Shown here one piece after another: positions 29,615 through 39,330 of a stretch of 55,975 bases of DNA. A model generated the notes under the pieces. The model did no database searches, had not been told where the DNA came from, and worked only from the letters and a program-made list of their open reading frames with translations. Numbering within the stretch: position 1 is the first letter of the stretch; the number at the start of each line of letters is the position of its first letter. The stretch comes from Tepidibacillus decaturensis. GTDB taxonomy: Bacteria; Bacillota; Bacilli; Tepidibacillales; Tepidibacillaceae. The position numbers and the translations under genes are program-made. The DNA lies in assembly GCF_001561915.1 (NCBI RefSeq), contig NZ_LSKU01000001.1, forward strand, positions 2,722,435 to 2,778,409, written 5' to 3'.

Positions 29615-30562
29615 ATGCCATATAGTGATTCTACATTAAAAGTGTTTACGTGTAACGCAAATCCGGATTTAGCACGTGAGATTGTTGAACATATTGGAAT
29701 TCCATTAGGGGATGCTGAAGTTTTACGTTTTAGTGATGGAGAGATACGCGTTAAATTAAATGAAAGTGTTCGAGGTGCTGATGTATTTGTGATCCAGTCT
29801 ACATCCTCTCCAGTGAATGAACATCTTATGGAACTTTTAATTATGGTAGATGCTTTAAAAAGAGCATCAGCTAAAAGCATTAACGTGGTAATCCCTTATT
29901 ATGGATATGCAAGACAAGATCGAAAGGCAAGAGCAAGGGATCCAATTACAGCTAAGTTAGTTGCTAATTTGATTGAAACAGCAGGGGCTCACCGAATGAT
30001 TTCAATGGATTTACATGCTACTCAAATTCAAGGATTCTTTGATATTCCTGTAGATCATTTATTAGGGGTGCCTATTTTAGCTGATTTCTTTGCCAAGAAA
30101 AATTTAAAAGATATTGTTGTAGTCTCCCCTGACCATGGGGGAGTAACGCGTGCAAGAAAAATGGCTGAACGATTAGGGGCGCCGATTGCAATTATAGATA
30201 AGCGTAGACCAGAACCAAATGTAGCAGAAATTATGAATATTGTTGGTAATGTAGATGGAAAAGTAGCCATTTTGATTGATGATATTATTGATACGGCCGG
30301 GACTATTGCTCTTGCAGCAAATGCTTTAAAAGAAGCCGGTGCAAAAGAAGTTTATGCTTCCTGTACACACCCTGTCCTATCAGGTCCAGCAATTGAGAGG
30401 ATTCAAAATTCCCAAATAAAAGAATTGGTGGTTACGAATACGATTCCTTTATCAACGGAGAAAAAGAACGATAAAATTAAAACATTATCTGTGGCTCCTT
30501 TAATTGGTGAAGCTATTGTTCGGGTCCATGAAGAGTTATCCGTAAGCAAATTATTTGACTAA
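29615..30562 (+). CDS. prs: Ribose-phosphate pyrophosphokinase
   Basis: Prs makes PRPP from ribose-5-phosphate and ATP for nucleotide, His and Trp synthesis; PRPP also controls PurR. The 315-residue protein is typical of class [37 protein letters not shown] (catalytic loop), [15 protein letters not shown] and the PRPP loop [19 protein letters not shown] precedes ATG 29615. Co-transcribed with glmU and probably ctc. Confidence 0.97.
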   Translation: MPYSDSTLKVFTCNANPDLAREIVEHIGIPLGDAEVLRFSDGEIRVKLNESVRGADVFVIQSTSSPVNEHLMELLIMVDALKRASAKSINVVIPYYGYARQDRKARARDPITAKLVANLIETAGAHRMISMDLHATQIQGFFDIPVDHLLGVPILADFFAKKNLKDIVVVSPDHGGVTRARKMAERLGAPIAIIDKRRPEPNVAEIMNIVGNVDGKVAILIDDIIDTAGTIALAANALKEAGAKEVYASCTHPVLSGPAIERIQNSQIKELVVTNTIPLSTEKKNDKIKTLSVAPLIGEAIVRVHEELSVSKLFD

Positions 30563-30630
30563 AAATGGTTTAGTTCCCTCTTGATTAGGAAATAATAGAA
30601 ATTAGTTTATAAAAGATTAGGAGGGGGAAC

Positions 30631-31272
30631 ATGGAACCAATCAATTTAGAAGTGATTGTAAGGGAAATAGGGGCAGATTCAATCTTGCACCATTTAAGAG
30701 AAAATGGCTATATACCAGGTGTTTTATATGGTAATGGTTTTTCAAATCAACCCATTCAAATTGAGGAAAGTACACTTAAAATACAATTAAAAGAACATGG
30801 AAAAAGTGGAATTTTCCATATTTTAATGGGAAATGAGCAAATTCCTGTCAAAATCAATGAAATTCAAAGAGATCCTATTGACCAAAAAGTCATTCATGTT
30901 GATTTACAGCGTGTCCAAATGAATAAGCTGATTAGTACTTCTGTACCATTACATTTCTTCGGCAAATCAATGGGTGAAAAGAATGGTGGAATTGTCCAAC
31001 AGCAGATAAGAGATATTGAGGTAAAAGCCTTACCTGCTTATATTCCAGAATTTATCCAAGTGAACATCTCTGACCTAGACATTGGTGATGCCTTATATGT
31101 TAGGGATTTAATGGTACCCGATGGTGTTGAAATTCAACATGATCCTGATTCGGTTCTTTTAACTATCATTCCACCAAAAATGATTGAAGAGGATCTATTG
31201 GAAGAAAGGCCTGTTCATGAACCAAAGATTGTAGATCCTAAGGATGGTCGAGGAATAGACGCCGCAAAATAG
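30631..31272 (+). CDS. ctc: General stress protein Ctc / ribosomal protein bL25
   Basis: Ctc is the L25/TL5-type protein binding 5S rRNA, stress-induced in B. subtilis. The 213-residue product has an N-terminal L25 domain (GYIPGVLYGNG, about 26-36) and a C-terminal TL5 beta domain (SVPLHFFGKSMGEKNGGIVQQQIRDIEVKALP). GGAGGGGG precedes ATG 30631. Position between prs and pth is conserved. I see no clear sigma-B promoter in the 68-base gap. Confidence 0.94.
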   Translation: MEPINLEVIVREIGADSILHHLRENGYIPGVLYGNGFSNQPIQIEESTLKIQLKEHGKSGIFHILMGNEQIPVKINEIQRDPIDQKVIHVDLQRVQMNKLISTSVPLHFFGKSMGEKNGGIVQQQIRDIEVKALPAYIPEFIQVNISDLDIGDALYVRDLMVPDGVEIQHDPDSVLLTIIPPKMIEEDLLEERPVHEPKIVDPKDGRGIDAAK

Positions 31273-31296
31273 ATGAGAATGTCTATGATTCTTATA

Positions 31297-31326
31297 AACG
31301 TAGCCTATAATGGGGTTACGTTTTTT
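31297..31326 (+). terminator. ctc terminator
   Basis: AACGTAGCC / GGTTACGTT stem (one G-T pair) followed by six T. Confidence 0.8.
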
Positions 31327-31402
31327 CTTTATTGCAAATAAGTTTTCCAAGTAAATCTGTTTTGTTAAAATGGGCTTAGGTCTAAAAATAGGAGGACATA
31401 AA

Positions 31403-31960
31403 ATGAAGTTAGTTGTTGGTTTGGGAAATCCAGGAAGACAATATGAAAATACTCGGCATAATATTGGATTTATGGTAATTGATGATTTGTTAGAAACTAC
31501 TGATTTAATATCTACAACAACAAAATTTAATGCAAACATTACTGATGCTAGATTGGATGGAGAGAAAGTTCTTTTTGTAAAACCACTTACTTATATGAAC
31601 CTTTCAGGAGAGGCTGTCCGCCCAATTCTAGATTGGTATAAGATTGATATAAAGGATATGGTTGTTATTTATGATGATTTAGATCTACCATTAGGTAAAT
31701 TAAGGTTTAGAGAAAAGGGAAGTGCTGGAGGACACAATGGCATTAAGTCGATGATTCAGCACCTAGGGACAGAAGAATTTAAGAGAATTCGAATTGGAAT
31801 TGATCGACCAGAGTATGCTTCAATTATTGATCATGTCTTGACTAAATTTTCAAGTGAGGAAAAAGAGGTCATAAATGAGAGTATTCAGAAGGCTGCACTT
31901 GCAATTAAAGACTGGATTAGTGGGACAGAATTTAAAATGTTAATGAATAAATACCATTAA
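31403..31960 (+). CDS. pth: Peptidyl-tRNA hydrolase (SpoVC)
   Basis: Pth frees tRNA from dropped-off peptidyl-tRNA. The 185-residue enzyme shows GLGNPGRQYENTRHNIGF (Asn and catalytic His20), KPLTYMNLSGEA, YDDLDLPLGKLRF (catalytic Asp) and KGSAGGHNGIKS. ATG 31403 follows AGGAGG; the open frame upstream to 31370 overlaps no conserved sequence. Part of ctc-pth-fin-mfd order. Confidence 0.97.
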   Translation: MKLVVGLGNPGRQYENTRHNIGFMVIDDLLETTDLISTTTKFNANITDARLDGEKVLFVKPLTYMNLSGEAVRPILDWYKIDIKDMVVIYDDLDLPLGKLRFREKGSAGGHNGIKSMIQHLGTEEFKRIRIGIDRPEYASIIDHVLTKFSSEEKEVINESIQKAALAIKDWISGTEFKMLMNKYH

Positions 31961-32049
31961 ATTTTGAATCATTGTATGGACTTTATCCTCTCAGGGGAAT
32001 AATAGAATTAAAAATGACTAAATGATTAGGATTTGGAGGCCATACACTG

Positions 32050-32277
32050 ATGATTCAATATGTATGTAAGCATTGTGGGCAACATCTTGGAAGTATAGAT
32101 GATAGAATGTTTAGTGAAGAAGAATTAGGATTGCATTCCTTGACCCCTTCTGAGAGGGAAGGTATAATAACCTATGAACAAAATGGCGATAAGACCGTTC
32201 AGGTTATTTGTGAATATTGCCAAGAGGCACTAGAATTACATCCTGAATTATTGCTTATTTCAAATCCATTGCAATAA
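32050..32277 (+). CDS. fin: Anti-sigma-F factor Fin
   Basis: Fin (YabK) turns off sigma-F so that sigma-G can take over in the forespore. The 75-residue protein has two CxxC zinc pairs, CKHC (about 6-9) and CEYC (about 56-59), and the family pattern GLHSLTPSEREGIITYEQNG. TTTGGAGG precedes ATG 32050. It lies directly upstream of mfd as in B. subtilis, and is followed by a hairpin terminator. Together with csfB it gives two sigma-switch inhibitors in this window. Confidence 0.92.
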   Translation: MIQYVCKHCGQHLGSIDDRMFSEEELGLHSLTPSEREGIITYEQNGDKTVQVICEYCQEALELHPELLLISNPLQ

Positions 32278-32291
32278 CTAAAGTTAGTATA

Positions 32292-32323
32292 AAGCCTTCG
32301 CTTTCTAGCTAAGGCTTATTTTT
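32292..32323 (+). terminator. fin terminator
   Basis: AAGCCTT / AAGGCTT stem with a 12-base loop and a T-rich tail. Confidence 0.65.
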
Positions 32324-32377
32324 CATGATAAAGAAGAGGTCATATTATTTTATGAATTTAAGGAAAGGGGGAACAGT

Positions 32378-35300
32378 ATGGAAATTATCTTACAAAAGTT
32401 TGCTAGAAGTAAGGAATTTCAGTCCATTCTTTCAGGTTTAAACGCTGGCATGAAAGAGCAACTGATTACGGGGTTGAGTGGATCAACAAAACAAGCAATG
32501 ATTGCTTCACTTTTTCAAGAAGTAAATAAGACGCTGATTGTAGTCACCCATAATTTACTTCAAGCTCAAAAAGTTTATGATGACTTATTAGAATTAGTAA
32601 CAGAAAAACAACTGTATTTATACCCAGCAAATGAATTAACTTTAATTGATATTGATGCTCAGAGTCCAGAGACACTAGCCCAAAGAATTCATGTTTTACA
32701 GAGTTTAGCTGATGGAAAAAAGGGAATCTATATCATTCCTTATATTGGGCTAAGTAAGTTTCTTCCACCTAAAAGTAGCTTTGTTGACTCCATGATCTCA
32801 ATAGAAATAGGGAAAATTATCGATTTAAACCGTCTATTAAATAACCTCATTTTTTTAGGTTATAAAAGAACTGACATTGTTGAAAAACAAGGAGAATTTA
32901 GCGTTAGAGGCGGAATCATAGATATTTATCCACTTACATTAGAAAACCCAGTACGAATTGAATTGTTTGATGTAGAGATTGATTCAATCCGTACTTTTGA
33001 TATTGGAACGCAAAGGTCTATTGAAAAGTTGAAAAATGTTGACATTCCTCCGGCAAGGGAATGGATCGCAACGAAAGAAGAATTCATGAAGGCTGCAACT
33101 CGAGTAGAAGAATACCTTAGCGAGCAGTTGAATCGTATAAAAGATTCAGTGATAAAGGAAAAGTTAATTGCAAACGTATCTTGGGAGATAGAGCAATTAA
33201 AAGAAAAACAATATTTTAATGGCTTTTACAAATATGCTTCGGTTTTATATTCCCAAAAATATACTCTGTTAGATTATTTTGAAAAAGATAGTCTAATAGT
33301 TTTTGATGAAGCAAATCGAATGATAGAAGTTGCAAAACAGACTGAGAAAGAGGTAAATGAGTGGAAGACAGCCTTATTACAGCAAGGGGAATTTTTACCC
33401 CAATTAGAAGTATATCAATCCTATCTTGATATAATCGTTGGACATCGTAAACAGGCATTATACTTATCTTTATTTTTGAGACAGATTCCACATGCGAATC
33501 CTGAAAATATTATCAATTTTGTAAGCAGAAATATGCAAAACTTCCATGGACAGATGCATTTACTTAAAGGTGAACTTGAAAGATGGAGGAAATCTAATAC
33601 TAGTGTCATCTTTTTAGCCTCAGATGCAGAAAGGGTTAAGCGCTTACAGCGTGTGCTGGATGACTATGGCATGGAAGTAGATATTGTTCCTAATACTATC
33701 CGTGAAATATCACTTAGACCGATTATTTTACAAGGGAATTTACAGTCAGGTTTTGAAATGGCTGAAATTCGTTTGGCAGTGATTACAGAAGGAGAAATCT
33801 TTTCTCAAAAGCAAAGAAAAGCAAAGAAGGTCTCCCAAACGGCCAATGCTGAACGTATCAAGAATTATACTGACCTACGGGTAGGGGATTATGTTGTCCA
33901 TGTGAATCACGGAATAGGGCGGTATATTGGAATTGAGACTTTAGATATTAACGGTATTCATAAGGATTACCTTCATATTAAATATGCCGGTAATGATAAA
34001 CTTTATGTGCCGATTGATCAAATTGATTTGGTTCAAAAGTATGTAGGTGGGGAAGAAAAGGAGCCGAAAATTTATTCTTTAGGTGGAACAGAATGGACCA
34101 AAGTTAAAAATAAGGTGAAATCCTCTGTTCAGGATATTGCTGAGGACTTGATCAAATTATATGCAAAAAGACAAGCAACTAAAGGCTTTTCTTTTCCTAA
34201 AGATAATGAATTTCAACATGAATTTGAGGCTTTATTCCCATATGATGAAACACCTGACCAGCTAAGAAGCATCGAAGAAATTAAACAAGATATGGAAAAA
34301 GAGAGACCGATGGATCGACTTCTTTGTGGTGATGTAGGATATGGTAAAACGGAAGTAGCGATTCGTGCTGCTTTTAAAGCAGCAATGGCAGGGAAGCAAG
34401 TTGCGGTATTAGTTCCTACAACGATCTTAGCACAACAGCATTTTGAGACATTTAAGGAACGCTTCTTGGAATATCCGATTAAGATTGAAGTGATAAGCCG
34501 ATTTCGTACGAAAAAACAGCAAACAGAAGTAATTAAAGGAATTAAAGATGGAACTGTCGACATCGTTATAGGTACTCATCGGTTATTATCTAAAGATGTC
34601 CAATTTAAAGATCTTGGTCTGCTTATTGTAGACGAGGAACAACGGTTTGGAGTAAAGCATAAAGAAAAATTAAAGGAATTAAAAACAAATGTTGATGTAC
34701 TTACCCTTACCGCAACCCCGATTCCTCGTACATTACACATGTCGATGTTAGGGGTAAGAGATCTATCAGTCATTGAAACACCCCCTGAAAATCGTTTCCC
34801 TGTTCAGACATATGTGGTAGAATATAGTGCAGCAATGGTCCGTGAAGCAATAGAAAGGGAACTTGCTCGTGGAGGACAAGTTTATTTTCTTTATAACCAA
34901 GTAAAATCCATTCAACAAATGGCCGATCAAATTAGTATGTTAGTTCCCGATGCAAAAGTGGCAGTGGCGCATGGGCAAATGTCTGAATCTGAATTGGAAC
35001 GTGTGATGTTAGACTTTTTGGAAGAAGAATATGATGTTCTTGTTAGTACAACAATTATTGAGACGGGTGTAGATATTCCAAATGTAAATACCTTAATCAT
35101 CTATGATGCGGATAAAATGGGGTTATCCCAACTATATCAGCTAAGAGGAAGGGTGGGTAGATCCAATAGGATTGCTTATGCCTATTTTACTTATCAAAGG
35201 GATAAGGTATTATCGGAAGTTGCAGAAAAAAGATTACAAGCGATTAAAGAATTTACTGAACTTGGTTCAGGGTTCAAAATAGCGATGAGGGATTTAGCGA

Positions 35301-35917
35301 TAAGAGGGGCAGGGAACCTTTTAGGAGCAGAACAACATGGTTTTATTGCTTCAGTTGGTTTTGATCTATATAGTCAAATGTTGAAAGAAGCCATTGATGA
35401 CTTGAAAGGGGAAGTTAAGAAAGAGGAGAAAATTGAGCCGCAAATTGAATTGGAAGTCGATGCATATCTACCGACTGATTATATAACAGACTCGATGCAA
35501 AAAATTGAGATGTATAAAAGGTTTGCAAATATCAGGAAATTAGAAGAGGTTCAAGATCTAGAAGATGAACTATTAGACCGTTTTGGTGATATCCCTCAAC
35601 CTGTACAAAACTTATTAGCTGTTACTAGAATTAAGACTTATACTTATCTATACCGAATAGAAAATATCATCCAAAAGGGCAAAGAAGTCACGATGCAAGT
35701 ACACCCTGACCAAAATCAAATCATAGATGGTTATAAATTATTCAAAATAGCAAACGAATTTGACCATCGCATTAAACTTTCTTCAGGACATCACATTGGC
35801 ATTAAGGTTAACTTGAAAAATTTAACCTCTGAACAAGGAATTCAATTAATTGAACAATTCCTTGCTCGTTATCGAGAAGCGTTCAAACAGGAAGGAGTTC
35901 TTTATACACATGAATAA
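32378..35917 (+). CDS. mfd: Transcription-repair coupling factor Mfd
   Basis: Mfd displaces stalled RNA polymerase and recruits UvrA. The 1179-residue protein is full length: a UvrB-like N-terminal half (VRGGIIDIYPL), the RNA-polymerase-interacting region (GDYVVHVNHGIGRYIGIE, about 505-522), RecG-like helicase motifs (GDVGYGKTEVAIRA, DEEQRFGV, TATPIPRTLHMS, TTIIETGVDIPN, QLRGRVGRS) and the C-terminal TRCF domain. GGGGG precedes ATG 32378. Its last codons overlap the prsA start. Confidence 0.97.
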   Translation: MEIILQKFARSKEFQSILSGLNAGMKEQLITGLSGSTKQAMIASLFQEVNKTLIVVTHNLLQAQKVYDDLLELVTEKQLYLYPANELTLIDIDAQSPETLAQRIHVLQSLADGKKGIYIIPYIGLSKFLPPKSSFVDSMISIEIGKIIDLNRLLNNLIFLGYKRTDIVEKQGEFSVRGGIIDIYPLTLENPVRIELFDVEIDSIRTFDIGTQRSIEKLKNVDIPPAREWIATKEEFMKAATRVEEYLSEQLNRIKDSVIKEKLIANVSWEIEQLKEKQYFNGFYKYASVLYSQKYTLLDYFEKDSLIVFDEANRMIEVAKQTEKEVNEWKTALLQQGEFLPQLEVYQSYLDIIVGHRKQALYLSLFLRQIPHANPENIINFVSRNMQNFHGQMHLLKGELERWRKSNTSVIFLASDAERVKRLQRVLDDYGMEVDIVPNTIREISLRPIILQGNLQSGFEMAEIRLAVITEGEIFSQKQRKAKKVSQTANAERIKNYTDLRVGDYVVHVNHGIGRYIGIETLDINGIHKDYLHIKYAGNDKLYVPIDQIDLVQKYVGGEEKEPKIYSLGGTEWTKVKNKVKSSVQDIAEDLIKLYAKRQATKGFSFPKDNEFQHEFEALFPYDETPDQLRSIEEIKQDMEKERPMDRLLCGDVGYGKTEVAIRAAFKAAMAGKQVAVLVPTTILAQQHFETFKERFLEYPIKIEVISRFRTKKQQTEVIKGIKDGTVDIVIGTHRLLSKDVQFKDLGLLIVDEEQRFGVKHKEKLKELKTNVDVLTLTATPIPRTLHMSMLGVRDLSVIETPPENRFPVQTYVVEYSAAMVREAIERELARGGQVYFLYNQVKSIQQMADQISMLVPDAKVAVAHGQMSESELERVMLDFLEEEYDVLVSTTIIETGVDIPNVNTLIIYDADKMGLSQLYQLRGRVGRSNRIAYAYFTYQRDKVLSEVAEKRLQAIKEFTELGSGFKIAMRDLAIRGAGNLLGAEQHGFIASVGFDLYSQMLKEAIDDLKGEVKKEEKIEPQIELEVDAYLPTDYITDSMQKIEMYKRFANIRKLEEVQDLEDELLDRFGDIPQPVQNLLAVTRIKTYTYLYRIENIIQKGKEVTMQVHPDQNQIIDGYKLFKIANEFDHRIKLSSGHHIGIKVNLKNLTSEQGIQLIEQFLARYREAFKQEGVLYTHE

Positions 35918-36846
35918 GAAAAAAGGTTTGATTCTCTTATTAGCGGTTGTTTTTATCTTCAGCATTGTAGGTTGTAGTAATCAAGCGCCTGATACAGGAA
36001 AGGTTAAACAAGATGTAGTGGCAGAATATGATGGAGGAACAGTAACAAAAGATGAATTTAATACTTTCCTTCAAGTAACTACCTTTTTTAATCCTCAATT
36101 AGAAGGGACGATTAACCAACCTGAATCGCAAAGACAAGCATTAGAACAATATATAGGTCAAAAATATCTTGCATCAAAAGCAAAGAATCAAAAAGCTGAC
36201 GATAAGGAAATAGAAGATTTACTAAAGGCAATCAAAGGAACAATGGGTTCTGAAGAAAATTATAATAAAAAATTAGCGGAATTAAAGATCACTGAAAATG
36301 ACCTTGTCGATTATGTAAATCGATACCAAGCGATTCAAAATTACATGGAAGAGAAGTCAGCGAAAACATTTAATGAGGAAAAGGAAAAATTAGAAAAACA
36401 ATATAAAGAAAATAAAGAAGAATATACGATTGCAACAGTAAGCCATATTTTAATTGCCACAAAGGATCGATCGGAGGAAGAAGCAAAAAAAGGGCAGAAG
36501 AAGTATTGGCTAAATTAAAAAAGGAGAAGATTTCGCGAAATTAGCCAAGGAATATTCGGATGACCCTGGTAGTAAGGATAATGGGGGAGTGTATGAAAAT
36601 GCCCCAGTATCTTCTTGGGTTCCTGAATTTAAAAAAGCAGCATTAACATTACCTGTTGGACAATTAAGCGACTTGGTAAAAACAGAATTTGGCTATCACA
36701 TTATAAAAGTGATCAATCGCCAAGTACCAACTTTAGAACAACTTTCTGATCAACTAAAAGGGCAAGTTATTGCTCAAGAATATAATCAGTTTATGACGAA
36801 CGAATTACAAAAGATCATTAAGAAAATCAACTTACCCGAAAAGTAA
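35910..36846 (+). pseudogene. prsA: Foldase PrsA (lipoprotein peptidyl-prolyl isomerase), two frameshifts
   Basis: PrsA helps secreted proteins fold outside the membrane. ATG 35910 overlaps the mfd stop and follows GGAAGGAG. A lipoprotein signal with lipobox FSIVGC leads to an N-terminal chaperone domain, then a parvulin domain. The frame breaks at the A run 36485-36491, so EEAKKRAEEVLAKL reads as GQKKYWLN-stop, and again at 36517-36522. One extra A at each site restores LAKLKKGEDFAKLAKEYSDDPG and joins to the intact end GYHIIKVINRQ. The repaired protein is about 312 residues. A read error is likely. Confidence 0.85.
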
Positions 36847-37018
36847 AAAAACTTTTATCGAAGTTTAACTTTCCAATGCGGTAGAAAGCTTAGAACCTTT
36901 ACTTGTATAATAATTTGGTAACAGAAGAATACTATGGACAAGAACGGAAGAAAAATATTATAGATATTCAATAATTGTTCAACTTTGTTACTATATACAA
37001 GAAAGTGAGGCATCAAGA

Positions 37019-37558
37019 ATGAAAGCAACAGGTATTGTTCGACGAATTGATGACTTAGGAAGGGTTGTTATCCCAAAGGAAATTAGAAGAACCCTAAGAA
37101 TCCGTGAAGGGGATCCATTAGAAATTTTTGTTGATCGAGATGGAGAAGTGATATTAAAGAAATATTCGCCAATTGGCGAACTTGGGGACTTTGCAAAGGA
37201 ACTTGCTGATTCCTTATACGAAAATTTAAACCACGTTGTCTTAATTTCAGATCGGGATACGATCATTGCAGTAGCCGGTGTTAGCAAAAAAGATTATATG
37301 GAGAAATCTATTGGGAAAATTGTGGAAGAAAGTATGGAGCAACGCAAAACCTTAGTGGAAACGAACTCTGGAGAAGTTAGTATAGTAAAGGATTCCCTCG
37401 AAAGCTATACTTCTTATGTCATAGCACCTATTGTCGCTAGTGGTGACCCGATAGGAGCAGTCATTTTGATTGCTAAAGATGACACTAAAATGGGTACATT
37501 GGAAATCAAAATGGTGGAAACAGCTGCGTCATTTTTAGCAAAACAGATGGAACAATGA
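37019..37558 (+). CDS. spoVT: Stage V sporulation regulator SpoVT
   Basis: SpoVT tunes sigma-G-dependent genes in the forespore. The 179-residue product has an N-terminal AbrB-type domain (residues 1-50, MKATGIVRRIDDLGRVVIPK) and a C-terminal GAF-like domain (about 60-178). It is a paralogue of the AbrB encoded 19 kb upstream. GAAAGTGAGG precedes ATG 37019. A TATAAT at about 36905 has no clear -35, and I could not settle the expected sigma-G promoter. Confidence 0.95.
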   Translation: MKATGIVRRIDDLGRVVIPKEIRRTLRIREGDPLEIFVDRDGEVILKKYSPIGELGDFAKELADSLYENLNHVVLISDRDTIIAVAGVSKKDYMEKSIGKIVEESMEQRKTLVETNSGEVSIVKDSLESYTSYVIAPIVASGDPIGAVILIAKDDTKMGTLEIKMVETAASFLAKQMEQ

Positions 37559-37578
37559 TCAAATATGAAGTAGGTATT

Positions 37579-37608
37579 GAAGCAGGCATCGCCTGCTTCT
37601 TCAATTTT
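37579..37608 (+). terminator. spoVT terminator
   Basis: Perfect 9-bp stem GAAGCAGGC / GCCTGCTTC with a 3-base loop and a T-rich tail. Confidence 0.8.
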
Positions 37609-37676
37609 AATGGGTGAATAAAACAGCTTGTGTTATAATAATTTAGACATTTTATAGTTTATGAGGAGAGAGAAAG

Positions 37677-39317
37677 ATGCATTCTAAGGGGCAATCATTT
37701 ATCAAAGGGGCTGCCATATTAGGTATAGCTGCACTTATATCCAAACTATTAGGTGCAGTTTATCGAATCCCTTATCAAAATATTACTGGAGATGTAGGAT
37801 TAGCAGTTTATAATAAAGTTTATCCGATCTATAGTATGTTATTGATTATTGCAACGGCTGGTTTTCCTATTGCCATCTCAAAAATGGTTTCTGAACGTTT
37901 AGCGTTAGGGGACAAGCGAGGAGCAAAACGTATTTTTAGGATTTCAGCATATATTCTTAGTATGACTGGTATTCTCTTTTTTATTATTCTTTATTTCGGA
38001 TCCGACTTATTAGCTGTCTTAATGGGAAATCAACAGCTTTCTATTGCGATAAAAAGTGTCTCCTTTGCCCTTTTAATTGTTCCTTTAATGGCAGCCATTA
38101 GAGGCTATTATCAGGGTCATCAATATATGGTACCTACTGCTTATTCACAAATTGTTGAACAAATCGTTCGAGTGATCACAATCTTAGTCTTATCCTATTG
38201 GTTTATAAAGAATGACTATGGGGTCTATTATGCAGGTGCAGGGGCTGTTTTTGGAGCATTTTCTGGGGCCATCTTTGCCTTTGCTGTTCTATTATTATTT
38301 TGGAAAAAGACGAATCGTATGACGGACGAGATCTTTTTATCTCATGGGCAAGTTGAAATCCAGCAATTTAGCCAACAACCAGTAGTTGGAATTATAAAAA
38401 AGATATTATATTATTCCATTCCTATCGCTTTAGGATCATTAATCTTGCCTTTATTTGGTGTCGTTGATTCCTTTTCTGTTTCTAACTTACTTCAAGCATT
38501 AGGATTTGAAAAAAACCAATCAGAATATTGGTTTGGGATCTATACAAGAGGTCAACCCTTGGTCCAGTTTACAGCGTTTTTTGCAACATCTTTATCTTTA
38601 GCATTGGTTCCTTCTATATCTGAAGCGTCAGCAAGAAAGAATCATCAATTGATTCAAGAACGTACCGATTTGGCTTTAAGACTAACCTTACTTATTGGTC
38701 TTCCAGCTTCTGTTGGACTTGCCGTGATTGCTGAACCGGCAAATATTTTACTTTATGAAAACAATGTAGGGACCAAAACATTAGCTATTTTAGCCTTCAC
38801 ATCCATGTTTTCAACCTTAGGAATTACTTCTTCAGGTATATTACAAGGAATTGGGCAAGTGATCTTACCAGCAAGAAATCTTTTTATTGGTGTAATCATT
38901 AAATTAGTGCTTAACCTCATTCTCATTCGTACCTTTGGTATCGACGGCGCAGCTTTGGCCACTGTTAGTGCATATGCGGTTGCGACGTTTTTAAATCTAA
39001 TTGCTGTAAATCAATATACAGGTATCAAAATTGGTTTCTTGAATTTCTTTGTAAAACCAACCATAGCAACTTTGATGATGGGGGCAATCGTATGGATAGC
39101 AAAGGAATTTTTAGAGTTAGCGATATCTCCTTTTATCCCCAAAGAACGGTTGTTGATGGCGGTCGTTTCTATCGTTTCTGTAAGTTTAGGTATCATTGTC
39201 TTTGCCTTTAGCCTCTTTATTTTTGGAGCGATTACTAAAAAGGATTTAATCAACACTCCTAAGGTAGGAAAGAAACTAATTACTTTTACGGAGCGATTGA
39301 GAATATTAAAAGATTAA
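37677..39317 (+). CDS. yabM: SpoVB/YabM-like lipid II or polysaccharide flippase (MOP superfamily)
   Basis: A 546-residue membrane protein with about 14 helices, in the polysaccharide-transport/MurJ-SpoVB family. The opening SFIKGAAILGIAALISKLLGAVYRIPYQNITGD is typical of the SpoVB/YabM group, which flips lipid-linked wall precursors. Position between spoVT and mazG matches YabM rather than SpoVB. Substrate is inferred. GAGGAGAG precedes ATG 37677. Confidence 0.9.
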   Translation: MHSKGQSFIKGAAILGIAALISKLLGAVYRIPYQNITGDVGLAVYNKVYPIYSMLLIIATAGFPIAISKMVSERLALGDKRGAKRIFRISAYILSMTGILFFIILYFGSDLLAVLMGNQQLSIAIKSVSFALLIVPLMAAIRGYYQGHQYMVPTAYSQIVEQIVRVITILVLSYWFIKNDYGVYYAGAGAVFGAFSGAIFAFAVLLLFWKKTNRMTDEIFLSHGQVEIQQFSQQPVVGIIKKILYYSIPIALGSLILPLFGVVDSFSVSNLLQALGFEKNQSEYWFGIYTRGQPLVQFTAFFATSLSLALVPSISEASARKNHQLIQERTDLALRLTLLIGLPASVGLAVIAEPANILLYENNVGTKTLAILAFTSMFSTLGITSSGILQGIGQVILPARNLFIGVIIKLVLNLILIRTFGIDGAALATVSAYAVATFLNLIAVNQYTGIKIGFLNFFVKPTIATLMMGAIVWIAKEFLELAISPFIPKERLLMAVVSIVSVSLGIIVFAFSLFIFGAITKKDLINTPKVGKKLITFTERLRILKD

Positions 39318-39330
39318 AGGAGTCTCTTTT

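Noticed and set aside
33216-34773. Several minus-strand frames inside mfd
   Set aside because: They are shadows of the full-length mfd frame, with no binding sites or family motifs.
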